From the NCBI GenBank assembly GCA_001430745.1, contig KQ481956.1:265357-292015 (forward strand): 26,659 nucleotides of DNA. The letters are read 5' to 3'. The number at the start of each line of letters is the position of its first letter. Positions within the stretch are counted from its first letter, which is position 1. The position numbers and the translations under genes are program-made. Origin of the DNA: Auxenochlorella pyrenoidosa. Taxonomy: Eukaryota > Chlorophyta > Trebouxiophyceae > Chlorellales > Chlorellaceae. The notes beneath the pieces were generated by a model, which searched no databases, had not been told where the DNA came from, and saw nothing but the letters and a program-made list of their open reading frames with translations. Positions 10,454 through 20,227 of this stretch are shown piece by piece.

Positions 10454-12868
10454 ATGCTGAGGCTGGCGGGCACGCTTCGGCCGGCACAACACTGTTTGCT
10501 GGGCAGTCTTAGCGCTCCCCGACACTTTCTGCCGCCAGGAGCTCCATGCCTGTATTGGCGGCCTGCTGCCACACAGCCACCGGGATTTCAGGTCCGAGCG
10601 AGAGCGGCAGAGGTGGACTCAACGGCGCTGTCCGCTACCGCCGCCGTGATTCCCGTCAAAAAATGCTGCGTGCATCTCATGCCTACCTGGGCCTTCCCTG
10701 CGCAGGTGCAGACTGGCAGCACGGAAGTCCGCTCAAGTGCTTTGCCAGGAGCATCGGAAGCCGGCAGCCAGGGCGGCCCTCCCACCGTCGTCGTCGCCTT
10801 TGGCGGCAACGCGCTGCTCAAGCGGGGCGAGGCCCTCACCCAGGACAACCAGCTGCGCAACGCGCGGCAGGCAGCGGCGGCTGTGCGGCAGCTGGTGGAG
10901 GCGGGGTTCCGCGTGTGCTTGACGCACGGCAACGGGCCCCAGGTCGGGCTGCTGGCGCTGCAGGACCCCTCGGTGGGTGCGCCGCCCCGCCCCGCCCCGC
11001 TGGCCGGGGTGGCCCAACAGCCGCAGCTGGGATGTGGCCTGCCGTGCTTGCAGCCGGGGCTGGGCATGGGCAACTGGGTGCCAGGCTGCAGCCGGGCGTG
11101 CGCCCAGCCCACACCCCCGCCCAGGCGCGGCTGGATGTGCTGGACGCGGAGACGGAGGGCCAGCTGGGGTTTGTGCTGGAGCTGGAGCTGGGCAACGCGC
11201 TGCGGCAGCGCCAGGTGGCCGCGCTGCTCACGCAGGTGCGGGCGGCGCCGGCCGGGCCCGCGGTCCCCCCCCCGCATGCGGGCGCCGCCTGCGTGGCACC
11301 CTGTGCCTGTGCACGTGGCTGCTGTCAGGCCGGCCAACACGGGTACCCCCGCATCGTGCCTCCGCCGTCCACCCCGCCATCGTGCCTCCCCCGTCCTGCC
11401 CCCCCCCCCCCCCTCCCTCCCCCTGCAGGTGGTTGTCGACCCCTCTGACCCCGCCTTTGGCAGGCCCACCAAGCACGTGGGCCCGCGCTACAGCAAGGAG
11501 GTGGGGCGCCCCGCCGGGCCGCCCGCGCCGCTGCTGGGGAGGCGGCCAACAGGCGGGAGAGCAAGGCTCTGAGGAGAGCGCGACCAAGCGCTTGACGCCG
11601 CGCAGGAAAAGCAGTTTTGGGGAGCGGCTGGGTACCCTCTGCAACTGCTGGCTGGGCATGCCGATGGCACATCCGCTCCGCCGGGCTTCCAGCCCCCCTG
11701 CCCGGCCACCCAGACCCGACGTGCGCGCCAAGCCAGCTCCTTGTGCAGGAGGCGGAGCGGCTGGCAGAGGAGAAGGGTTGGAGCGTGGCGCCGGATGGGG
11801 AGTCTTACCGCAGAGTGGTGCCCAGTCCGCTGCCGAGGGACATCGTGGAGTGGAGGGCCATCGAGACGCTGCTGCAGGTGGGCAGGGCAGGGGCGTGCCA
11901 CAGCCCCGGCGGTGCTCCTGAAGGGCGCCGGCCAAGGGCGGGGCGGGGGGAGGGCGGTCAAACCATCTCCACGAGCTGGAGCGTGGCAACAGGGAAGCTG
12001 GTGCCGCTTCAGGCGATGCCATGAGCACATGTGGCATGTATGCATGTAGCGGGCAGGCAGCGCCGCAACCAGTGGCCATCCCCCAGCAAGGGAGAGACGC
12101 ACCCCAGGCCGCTGCAATGTCCCGCACCCTGCCGCGCCCCGCCTGCCAGGCCGGCGTGATCACCGTGTGCTGCGGGGGCGGCGGCATCCCTGTGGCTGAG
12201 GACCCGGGGGCGGGGGGGCGGCACGGCGTGGAGGCGGTGGTGGACAAGGACGAAGGCTGGTGCTGGGCAGGGGGGGCCCGCCCTGAGCTCTGCAGGCGCT
12301 GGCACTGCCACTGGCCCATGCAGCGCGTGCCCGAGGCGGCAGCGCAGTTGGAATGAGCCTGACGTCGCTGCCCCCGAAGTCGCCTCTGCCCCACCCCGGT
12401 GCACGCTTTGTTCTCCCCCGCTGCTGCCGTGCAGCCTCTGCCCTGCTGGGGATCCGCCTGCAGGCCGACTGGCTGCTGATGCTGACAGGCAAGCTCTCCA
12501 CCTGGCAGGGGCTTCACTGCGCCTCCTGGCAACACAGAGGTGCAGGCAGAATGCGAGGGGGGGGGCAGCTGGCGGCTGACGCCCGCGACCTGAGCTGTGC
12601 CTGCCCACCGCTTCTCCCTGCCTGTGCTGCAGATGCGACAGCGGTGTACGACCCCACAGTCTGGCCCAGGGAGGAGCGGCCCATCCCCTCTCCAGCCTGC
12701 TGCTCCCAGTTGCAGAGCATGCGGTTTGCGTCAGGCAGCATGGCACCCAAGGTGGCAGCGGCCTGCCGCTTCGTGTCCGCCACCGGCGGCAGGGCGGCGG
12801 TGGGCGGCATTGAGGATGCGCTGCGGATAGTCAGGGGGGAGGCGGGCACGGTGATTGTGGCGGGCTAG
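10454..12868 (+). CDS. carbamate kinase, probably plastid or mitochondrial
   Basis: Carbamate kinase (ArcC family) interconverts carbamoyl phosphate plus ADP and carbamate plus ATP; it is the ATP-yielding last step of the arginine deiminase pathway. Exons are 10454-10972, 11125-11235, 11429-11500, 11749-11877, 12150-12255, 12435-12488 and 12633-12868 (408 aa). The core, residues 111-408, is of normal bacterial size. It shows [128 protein letters not shown] and [17 protein letters not shown]. The 110-residue Arg/Ser/Ala-rich N-terminal extension fits an organelle transit peptide; an optional 60-nt in-frame intron may lie inside it (10646-10705). Introns 5 and 6 use GC donors (AAG|GCTGGT and CAG|GCAAGC); only these restore DKDEASALL and LMLTDATAVY. 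Whether the other arginine deiminase pathway genes exist cannot be seen here. Confidence 0.92.
11352..11396. repeat. imperfect direct repeat inside carbamate kinase intron 2
   Basis: Two 19-nt copies of CATCGTGCCTCCGCCGTCC, with one substitution, start at 11352 and 11378 (period 26). They lie just upstream of a 15-nt C run (11399-11413) and the exon 3 acceptor. Probably a local tandem duplication without function. Confidence 0.7.
12256..12434 (+). other. GC-AG intron (intron 5 of carbamate kinase)
   Basis: The donor is GACGAAG|GCTGGT and the acceptor GTGCAG|CCT. This junction gives VVDKDEASALL, the conserved DKDxASALL motif. The neighbouring GT (GGCTG|GTGCTG) leaves the wrong phase. The GCTGGT donor is a weak match to the GCAAGT consensus, so this is the least certain of the five GC donors. 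Confidence 0.6.
12489..12632 (+). other. GC-AG intron (intron 6 of carbamate kinase)
   Basis: The donor is CTGACAG|GCAAGC and the acceptor CTGCAG|ATG. Joining them restores LMLTDATAVY, the conserved LTDVDAVY segment of carbamate kinases. No GT occurs nearby, and AG|GCAAG is the classic GC-intron donor. Confidence 0.8.
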
Positions 12869-13314
12869 GCGCCTCTGCTTTCCTGGCTGCCATGCACCCA
12901 TCACCCCTGCCCAGCCGATGCGTGCGCTGCTCACGAGCATTGCTGGCTGGCTGAGATATTGCCACGACTGGCCTTTGACCCACCCGGTGCACCACTGCTG
13001 CTGTTGCACACAAACACACATACATGTGTCCTTGTGTGTTACATGTTGAGGGTGCCCTGGCGGATGTGAGCAAGCAAAGAGGCTGGGCGTGGTTGTGGGC
13101 AGCAGCGACTTGACCACTGTCCCATTGTCCCGCTGTGTCATGCGGCGAGAGGGACAAAGTGCACAGTGTGCATCCCGGCTGGGACGAAGAGGAGCCCGCC
13201 GCTAGTCAGCCCGGCACAGGGCGAGAAGGCCCCTGTCACATCGCCCGACAGCACCACACCACACGTAGGCGGTGCTGCAGGCGCGCCGGCGGCTGCCAAG
13301 GATGAGCCATGCCC
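12869..13314. other. intergenic: convergent 3' regions of carbamate kinase and universal stress gene
   Basis: 446 bp between two converging stop codons. It should hold both 3' untranslated regions. A minus-strand TGTAA at 13039-13043 is the only termination signal I see, next to a short CA/TG-rich stretch (13008-13045). No gene is recognisable. Confidence 0.5.
13039..13043 (-). terminator. candidate TGTAA polyadenylation signal of the universal stress gene
   Basis: TGTAA on the minus strand about 270 nt past the stop codon at 13315-13317. The position suits a chlorophyte 3' untranslated region. The short motif could also be chance. Confidence 0.35.
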
Positions 13315-15052
13315 TCAGGCCGCAGGCATCTTGTGAACCACCTGACAATGGAGGCAGGGGAGAAGCAGCATGCCAGGGCGGCTGTGCAGACCAGGCGGCA
13401 GCAAGGCGCATGGCTGTGCACACGACGGGGCACTTCCCCGCAGCACGCACAGCGCGGCTCATTGGCTGGCAAATGTATGGCACGCACGCTACCAGCCGGT
13501 GCGCACCCACCCACCACGTTGCACTTGGCATTCTTGGTCACGTAATCGCTCACAGAGCCGAGGCCGACCTGCGAGGCCCAGGCTGTGGGGTGGGGTGACA
13601 TGCGCCAAGACGCCACAGCCGCAGGGGGCGGCATGGCAGGCACCTTGGAGCGCTGCAAGGACGCGTTGGCCGGGGCAGCCCAGGCCCCGCCGCCCGGCCT
13701 GCCCGCCCCGCCGACCCCTGCCCCCCGCCCCGCCCACCATGCCGTAGAAGGCGCGCTTGAAGCCGCCCATGCCGCGCGAGCCCAGCACCAGCATGTCGGC
13801 GCCCTCGCTGTCGCTGTAGTCCACGATGTGCCGCGCCGTGGGGGGGGTGGGGGTGGGGGTGGGGGGCCAAGCCCTGGTGGTGGGCTGGTGAGGTGCAGCC
13901 TGTGTGTGCGTTGCTGCCGCCTTGGTGTGCCATGCAGGAAAAGAGGAGGCAGAAATAGGTGAGGCGCCAAGACTTGCAGGAGGAAAGGGTGGGGGTGCCA
14001 GGGGCACCGGGCCGGTTGGCATCAACAGCTGCCAGGATGTTGATTGCTCGCAGAGGCCCAGCCCAGCCAGCTTCTCCAAAGACCGGTGCATCAAGCAGCC
14101 GGCCCGGCTGCAGCCCAGCACCCACCATGTTTGTGGAGCCACCCACGCAGGACACAAGGGTGGTCAGCCTGACCTGCAGGGGTTGGGAGGAGGGGTGGCG
14201 GGGAAGTGGAGCAGGGCAGCAGCTGCACTGTGCTTCAGCTTGGCCACACGTGAGGTGGTGCAGGCATGCAAGACGAGAGAGGAAATCGAGCAGGGACAGA
14301 GAAGGCGTGGAACAACCCGAGGAAGGAGCGGGGCACAGCACGACGAGGCAGACGGGCGCCGGTACGCCCGGGGGTGGGGGGGTTGCTCCAGCCTACCACC
14401 CCCAGCTCAAGGCAAGGGCTCGGTGGCCACCCTCCTGCACCCCATCCACAGGCTGCATGCCTGGGTTAACCTGCCAGCCCGCCCCACTCCACACCTTCCC
14501 CAAGCTTACGTTCTTGATGCCCGCCCCCGCCGCGTCCTCCTTGCACTGCTTCAGCAGGTCCTGCGTCCTCAGCAGTGCGGTGGGGTCGGGCTTGCACTCC
14601 CCCGCATCGTCGGGGGCGCTTTCGCCCGGCACCTCGTTGCTCTTGCCACTCTCCAGCACCGAGATGAGGTGCAGCTGCGCGGGACAGGTCGCACGGCAAC
14701 AAGCAGCACCGGGAGCAGTGGGAGGAGGGAGGGAATCGGGAGGGAGGGCCCTGCAGCAGCGTTACCCCAGCACCAGCCGCACGTGCCGAGGCCGATGCTG
14801 TTGCACCCGCACCTCGTCATCTTTGGCGCACAACGACTTGGTCGTCCACTTCACGGCATCTAGGCTGCAGCGCAGGGAGGTCCTGGGCGCCAAGAGTCGC
14901 AGCAAGTCGGAGTGGCAGCGCACCGTGGCAGGTGGCGGCAGCGGGGGTGCCAAGGCCTGTGCGGTCCTCCGGCTGACCTTTGTGCCATTCCGTGTTTATG
15001 TTTACCTTACGGGCGAGCTGTCCACCGCCAGCACTACCTTCCGAGGAGCCAT
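13315..15052 (-). CDS. universal stress protein (UspA-like domain)
   Basis: Small single-domain universal stress protein, an ATP-binding-type alpha/beta fold of broad stress role. Minus-strand exons are 15052-15011, 14956-14813, 14674-14510, 14173-14126, 13899-13738, 13568-13515 and 13341-13315. The start MAPRKVVLAVDSSP is the usual first strand of the fold. It is followed by SLDAVKWTTKSL, LHLISVLESGK, EGADMLVLGSRGMGGFKR and VGLGSVSDYVTKNAKCNVVV, and the protein ends HKMPAA. GSRGMGG then GSVSDYV matches the ATP-binding G-2x-G-9x-G-S/T pattern of the family. At exons 2 and 5 the boundary predicted by homology (before SLDAVKW and before ARHIVDY) has no AG. Using the nearest upstream in-frame AGs adds 30 and 21 residues, giving 213 aa; without them the protein would be 162 aa, the normal size. 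Those two 5' exon edges are therefore doubtful. Confidence 0.82.
13840..13866 (+). repeat. G-quadruplex-type tract G8-T-G5-T-G5-T-G6
   Basis: Four G runs separated by single T form a textbook G-quadruplex motif on the + strand. On the transcribed minus strand it is a C-rich tract ending a few bases before the expected start of universal stress exon 5, at a boundary that lacks AG. If kept as coding it reads as a Pro-Thr repeat (PPTPTPTPPT). Confidence 0.8.
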
Positions 15053-15988
15053 TGCTCGGACCTCCGAACCCAAACCCAAAGCCTGGAGGGAGCCTGCGAG
15101 GTTGCTGCTAAAGAGGACACACTAGACAAATGCGAGAAATGGCGGGGAGGAAGATGCGCCTTGACTTTGCTACTGACTGACCATTCGACAGCGACAGCAG
15201 GCATGCCACGCACGTTTCAATGGACTAGCAGAGCACAATGCTATCATTGTGAGCGTTGCTGTTATGGATGGGCGCCACTGTCTGCAGACCACTTGGTGTG
15301 TCCACAAGCTGTGGTCCACTCTTACACCGGCGACCTTATACAGCAGAAGGGTGGTGCGGGACTGTGCGTCCCTGCGACAGAGGGGCCGCGCCCTGGCATG
15401 GAGGGCACGGCCAACGCAGTCGCAGGCAAAAGGGAGTTGGATTTCCAAATGAAATGGGCAAAGGAGGGGGCGAGGCGGCAAAATGTTGCACCCCATGCCA
15501 AAAGGCACACAAGCACACGGCTTTCAATTTTATCAGAGGGCACAGGCCGGGGGCAGGAGGAGGCGGGGAGGGAGGGGTGAGCGGCAAAGCCAACGGGTAT
15601 TTGTACAGGGGGAGGCAGAAAGAGAGTGTGAGAGGCAAAGAAGACGGGTAAGTTTGCTGGCTGTCCAGTGGGGCCGGGGTGCGGGGGTGGTGGCGTGCAG
15701 CTGTGCGCTGCGTGCCCACCGCCGCTGCTGCCCGCCAAAACGCAGAGCGGGTGGGATGGATGGCAAATGCGCAAACAAAATGCATAGGGTGTCGTGCGTA
15801 GTGTGGAGGGTGAGGGTGTGAGGACGGCAGACTCAAGTGGGAGTCTGCAGGGGCTGGTGTGCGCGGAGGTCTCACTGCTCGATCAGATGGCGGGGATGGG
15901 AGAACAAAATCGGGGCCGCGGCTTGTGGCAGGCAAGCCGCGGCCGAGCGCGGGCCAGCTGGCGCAGGCAGCGTGGACAGCACCGCGCC
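15053..15988. other. intergenic: universal stress gene promoter and TVP38-type gene 3' region
   Basis: About 940 bp; both neighbours are on the minus strand. It should contain the long 3' untranslated region of the membrane protein gene and the promoter of the universal stress gene. A minus-strand TGTAA lies at 15322-15326, about 660 nt past the stop. A perfect 7-bp inverted repeat with a 4-nt loop (CACAATG-CTAT-CATTGTG) lies at 15234-15251. No coding region is recognisable. Confidence 0.5.
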
Positions 15989-17907
15989 TCAGTCCTTGAG
16001 GTGCGACTCCACCAGCTGCTCCTGCTTGCGGCCCGGCGACGGCGACCTGGCGCCACCGCCGGCGCTGCCGCCCAGCCACCCCTTGAGCCGCGTGCCAGCC
16101 AGCTCCAGCTCCTTGCCCACGGCGGCGCCGCGCCCCAGGTCGCGCTCCAGGTCGCCACCCAGCTGCTGCGCCGCGCCACCCGCGCGGCTGCCAGGCATGG
16201 TGTCGTCGCTGCCGTGAGCGCTGCCGTGTGCGCTGCCATTGGCGCTGCTGCTTTCGGCGGCGTCGCTGTCGGCATCGCCGGCCTCGCTGCCAGCACCGCC
16301 GGCCCGGCGACGCACCAGGCCGGAGCCTGCATAGAGCAGCGCGCCGGCGGCCAGCACCACAGCGGCGGCGCCCAGCTCCCGGGTGTACTGCCCCGCCTTG
16401 TCCATCATGTCTGCCACCAGCAGCTCGGGGTCGACGCCGCGCAGCAGCAGCGAGCGCGAGGCGCCGCCCAGCGAGGCATAGAACAGAGACCAGAAGGCCA
16501 TGCCCGCGGCGGTGCCCGCCAGGAAGGGCGGCAGCGGCAGCGGGGACAGGCCCAGCACATAGTTGGAGGCGCTGCGCAGGGGGCGAGGAGCGGAGGGCGG
16601 TGTGGGACTGCAGCCCTACAGAAAGAGGACAAGCAGCTGTGGCAGGGTACAGACTAGGTAGGCGCTGCTGCACATGATGCCGCACCTGCGGGGGCTCAGC
16701 TGCCAGACCGTGACATGAAAAGCATCAGCACCCACTCACGAGAAGGGCACGACAGGGGTGAGCCGCAGCAGTAGCACAGCGCCCGCCTGCTGCCAGAAGC
16801 TGCCGCGCTCGATGGCCTCTGTCACCTCGGCCAGCTTGCGCTGCACCGGCCCAGCTGGGGCTTCATCGCCGCCGTCAGTGCTGCCGCCAGACAGCTCATG
16901 TGAGATGATGCGCTCCGCCAGGGGCCGCCCCACGCCGCGCGCAATCTGGTAGGCCAGCAGGGACGCCAGCACGGTGCCCGACAGCATGCACAGCGCCCCT
17001 TTCTGTGCACCAAACAGCAGCCCACTGGCCAGGGAGAGAGGCTGCACGGTGGGGCGTGGGGAGGGAGGGGGGCAATGAGCAGCTCCACGTTGAACCCAGA
17101 GCGCAGTGGCCAGAGCGCAGAAGCCATTGCGCTTGGAAGAGTCATCGCTGGGCTGTCCGCACTGGTGGTGGCAGCAATCCAGCCAAGAGCCCTCTTGCAC
17201 AGCCTTGTATGTCCCTCTCCCCAACAGGCAAGCCCCCTTGCCTGCGTGGGAAACAGCGGGATGCACTCTGCGAGCGCCACCGTGGCCACAAAGGCGGCAG
17301 GGCCCCAGGGACCCAGCCCCTCGATGAAGGAGATGATGAAGTCCAGCATGCCAGGTGGTGCCTCCCCGCCGCTGGCTTGTGCCGCGCCGGCCGGGAGCAG
17401 CAGCAGCGCCGTTGCTAGCGTGGCAGCAGCGGGCACGCTGCCGAGGGCGGGCATGAGCCACTCATCTACGCTTGTGCGCCCTGTTGCACGTGGGGAACAC
17501 AGCAGAAAATGTTGGAGCTCACGAGGTAGGCTGGCAGCAGAGTAACACGTGCGCGTCCGGAGGACGGGCCGCTGAGCGGCCGCTCTCTGCGGCGGCACCT
17601 CGTCCACCTCCCCCACACGCCGCGCCCCGCCCCACCTGTTGTACAAGGACCCTCTTCCTCTGGCTCCGAGCCCTGCAAGCGACCGCTGGCGCTGCACAGA
17701 GGGACTGGTGGGCCAGCACGTGGCAACCGCCGACTGCTGCGGACAGGCGCCCAGGGGCACCCTGTTTGCCTCGAGGCCGCGCCCAGGCGGGCCGGCGAGC
17801 AGGAAGTTGCCCACATGTGTCGGCCCTGGCTGGTGAGGGGGCTGAGGGTGCAGCGCTCGGCCCAGGAGCCAGAAACTGTCGTGTAGCTCCAAGGATGCTA
17901 TGTGCAT
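15989..17907 (-). CDS. TVP38/DedA-type (SNARE-associated, VTT domain) membrane protein
   Basis: Polytopic membrane protein of the VTT/DedA superfamily (TVP38, TMEM41/TMEM64, DedA), whose members act in lipid scrambling and membrane homeostasis. Exons are 17907-17242, 17041-16740 and 16571-15989 (516 aa from the first in-frame ATG). The domain begins near residue 187: MLDFIISFIEGLGPWGPAAF, ECIPLFPTQPLSLASGLLFG, GTVLASLLAYQIARGVGRPL, then LLLRLTPVVPFSASNYVLGL. The E-PLFPTQPLSLASG and R-TP-VPFS-NY-GL blocks are the usual paired re-entrant motifs. A further hydrophobic segment lies near residue 380. The 120-residue tail is soluble and Ser/Gly/Ala-rich, with GSAHGSAHGS. The N-terminal 150 residues are poorly conserved, and the hydrophobic ATLATALLLLPAGAAQAS just before the domain suggests plastid targeting. 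The true start is uncertain; Met 152 (17454) is an alternative. Intron 1 has a GC donor (CAG|GCAAGG). Confidence 0.82.
17042..17241 (-). other. GC-AG intron (intron 1 of the TVP38-type gene)
   Basis: The minus strand reads CCCACGCAG|GCAAGG at the donor and GTGCAG|CCT at the acceptor. Joining gives PLFPTQPLSLASG, the continuous family motif. Reading through gives unrelated sequence, and no GT lies close by. Confidence 0.8.
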
Positions 17908-18237
17908 TGCCTGGGGCAGTGAAAGCACCAGCTAACCTCCTGCTCCGTGCTGCCAGCCTAATGCCGAGGCCGACGACGCCGGCTCATTTGCAACCCAGAC
18001 TTGTCGACTTCTCACTACCATCATATACTAGGAAGCGCGCAGTGGCTGCCCACCCTCACCTTCACTCCCGCTTTGATCGCTCTCCCGCCTGCTCCTAGCT
18101 CCTAGCTACCACGTCACAGGTGTCGGCAGCAGCATTCCTCGGCCGCATCGGCCTTTGGGCTCCACCACCCCTTTACCTGCCGCTGCCGCCGGCTGCCGCC
18201 AGCAGGCAGCCCACGTCTGCAGCAGCTTTGCCCCGCC
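17908..18237. promoter_or_regulatory. shared upstream region of divergent TVP38-type and SWC5 genes
   Basis: 330 bp lies between divergent start codons. An AT-rich patch, CATATACTA at 18022-18030, is the only TATA-like element. It could serve either direction: about 120 nt before the minus-strand ATG, or about 210 nt before the plus-strand ATG. Confidence 0.4.
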
Positions 18238-19921
18238 ATGGCCAGTCTGCTGAATGCCAGCCTGCCCAGCGACGATGAGGAGGACCAGGACTACGTGCCT
18301 GATGAGGTGGATGAGGAGGAGCGGCGGGCGGCCAAGGCAGCGAAGAAGCCCAAGCGGCTGCGTGGCGCAGCAGCGGGCGCCGGTGCCGACGTGGAGCCCG
18401 AGCCCCAGGCGCAGGCACCTGCTGACGACTTAGACGATGACGATGATGCTCTGCCGGCCAGCAAGCGTGAGGCCAAGAAAGCCAAGGTGGATGCCCTCTG
18501 GAGCCAGCTGAACCGCAAGCCGGCAGCAGCGGCTGCACGGCCCGGCGGCGGCGGCGGCGGCTCGCTGGCCAGCCTCTGCAAGCCAGCGCGGAGCAAGGGC
18601 ACAGGTGGTGGTGATGAGGTGGGTGAAGATTGCAGCAGCCGGAAGCATGGGATTGAGTTGTGCTGCAGCACAGGCCCGGCGGCTGCACCTGTCCTGGTTG
18701 CCTGCCTTGGGTGCGCTGGCCGCCCCGCGCGTCCCCCAGCCCAGCTGCTCCATTCGCTGCTTTTACGCTGCCCCATCCCTCACATTGCACATTCTTACAT
18801 GCTCCACATATCCTGCTGCATGGCGGTGGTGCAGGCATGGATGCGGCAGCTCGGCCTGGGGTCCAAGCCCAGGCCCGCAGCAGGCAGCGCCAGCGACGGC
18901 GCCGCCGGCAAGGCCTCGGTGGCGGCGGCGGCCCTTGCGGCAGCCAAGGCGGCGGCGTCTGCAGCGGGCGCGGCGCGCATGGGCGGCACCATCACGGTGC
19001 AGGAGCAGCGCCGGTTTGCTGGGCAGACCATCACGGTGAACAAGGAGGTGGCGGCGGGGTCCAAGGAGGCGCAGAAGGCGGCGGCAGAGGCGGAGGCGGC
19101 GGCCCGCAAGCAGGCGGGCCTGGACGCTGTGCTGGCCAGCCTGCAGCAGGCCAAGAAGGTGGGTGCCCGCTGTGGGAGTGGCACCGCTGCCGCCTGCATG
19201 GTACCCTGGGCAGGGAGGTGCGCTCGTCGGGAGCAGAGGCGGCGCGGTGTGCCGTTGGTGTTGCCAGAAGGGAAGGGGTGCAGGACTGCCGCATGCCAGA
19301 CTGCTGAGCACCAGGGCCTGCCCTGTGGGCCCCCCCTGCCCGGCCCGCCGCCTCCCCCACTGTCTTCAGCCCCCCCCCCTGGCCAGGTCACGGTGCTGGA
19401 CAAGTCTCGGGCCGACTGGAAGGACTATAAGAAGAAAGACGAGACGGTGGAGGAGGAGCTGGAGATGCACAAGCGCAGCGCCGACCAGGTGGGGCGCGCC
19501 GCCCCTCCCAGGGCGCCGTGCCGGAGCGGGGGCAGCCATGCAGGGGTCTGCTCCATGCAGGGAGGGCCAGGGGATTGCCAGCGCAGCCAGGGCGGTGGGC
19601 GGGGAGCAGCTGTGTGATGACCTGGCAGGGCACAGTCCTGTGCACCAAGCCTGGCCCCGCCCGCCATTTTGGCCAGCTCCAGCGGCTCGGCGCCGCCCTT
19701 TGTGCCGCAATGCTGGCAGGCAAGCTGGCGGCACTCAAAAGCTGAGCTGCGGTGGTTGTGCTGCGCCGCACCCCCCCGCCAACTGGCGCACCCGGCCCCC
19801 CCCCCCCCCCCCGCAGTACCTGGACAAGCAGGCTTTCCTCAAGGAGGCGGAGCTGCGCGAGTACGAGAAGGAGCGCGACCGCCGGTTGGCATCGGATGTG
19901 CGCAACCGCGGCCGCCTCTGA
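18238..19921 (+). CDS. SWC5: SWC5/CFDP1 homologue (BCNT domain), SWR1 chromatin-remodelling subunit
   Basis: Predicted nuclear subunit of the SWR1/SRCAP complex, which swaps histone H2A for H2A.Z. Exons are 18238-18618, 18835-19158, 19387-19488 and 19817-19921 (303 aa), all GT-AG and phase 0. The N-terminus is highly acidic (SDDEEDQDYVPDEVDEEE; DDLDDDDD), as in yeast Swc5 and animal CFDP1. A basic Lys/Ala-rich stretch follows. The C-terminal 68 residues form the BCNT domain: VTVLDKSRADWKDYKKKDET (236-255), EELEMHKRSADQ, then YLDKQAFLKEAELREYEKER. DKSRxDW and the KxxFLxxxxxRxxExERD pattern are diagnostic. The middle Ala-rich part (residues 150-230) is poorly conserved. ATG 18238 gives the expected acidic start and follows a GC-rich leader. 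The gene is convergent with psb27. Confidence 0.9.
19796..19812. repeat. 17-nt C run used as polypyrimidine tract of SWC5 intron 3
   Basis: C17 followed by GCAG forms the 3' end of the last SWC5 intron. It parallels the C21 tract in the lipid droplet gene and the C15 tract in carbamate kinase intron 2. Confidence 0.85.
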
Positions 19922-20227
19922 CGCCCCGCCTCGCGCCGGCGGGACAGGGGGCGGGCTGGTGCGGCCGCAGGCGCAGGCCAGCCTTGCTGCTCCCACTGGG
20001 GGCGCCATGATCCGCATGCTTCCCAGTTGGTTTCACTGGATGCTATTGAGCGCTGATGCCACTGTGCCATGCTTGCTTTCGACAAGGCGACTTGCAAGCG
20101 AGGAGCAGTTGGGATCGCAGGGGATTGTGTGTGTGGAGCAGCAGAGAACAGGCGTGGGAGGATGCGCAAACATGAACGAGTGGCAGAGAGCGAGCTGGCC
20201 GTAGGGGCATGCTGCACCCTCGGCCCC
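19922..20227. other. intergenic: convergent 3' regions of SWC5 and psb27
   Basis: 306 bp between two converging stop codons. I see no TGTAA on either strand, no hairpin that stands out and no coding sequence. Confidence 0.5.

Noticed and set aside
11228..12535. 435-codon open frame antisense to carbamate kinase
   Set aside because: No domain is recognisable and it is complementary to exons and introns of a firmly identified gene.
13008..13045. CA/TG-rich stretch with a palindromic look
   Set aside because: It is a short, imperfect dinucleotide-type region in a 3' untranslated interval, without a clean stem or conserved site.
17466..17740. Possible intron in the N-terminal region of the TVP38-type gene (AACAG|GTGGGG to CAACAG)
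   Set aside because: The phases do not match, so the open frame was kept as one exon. The start of this gene remains uncertain.
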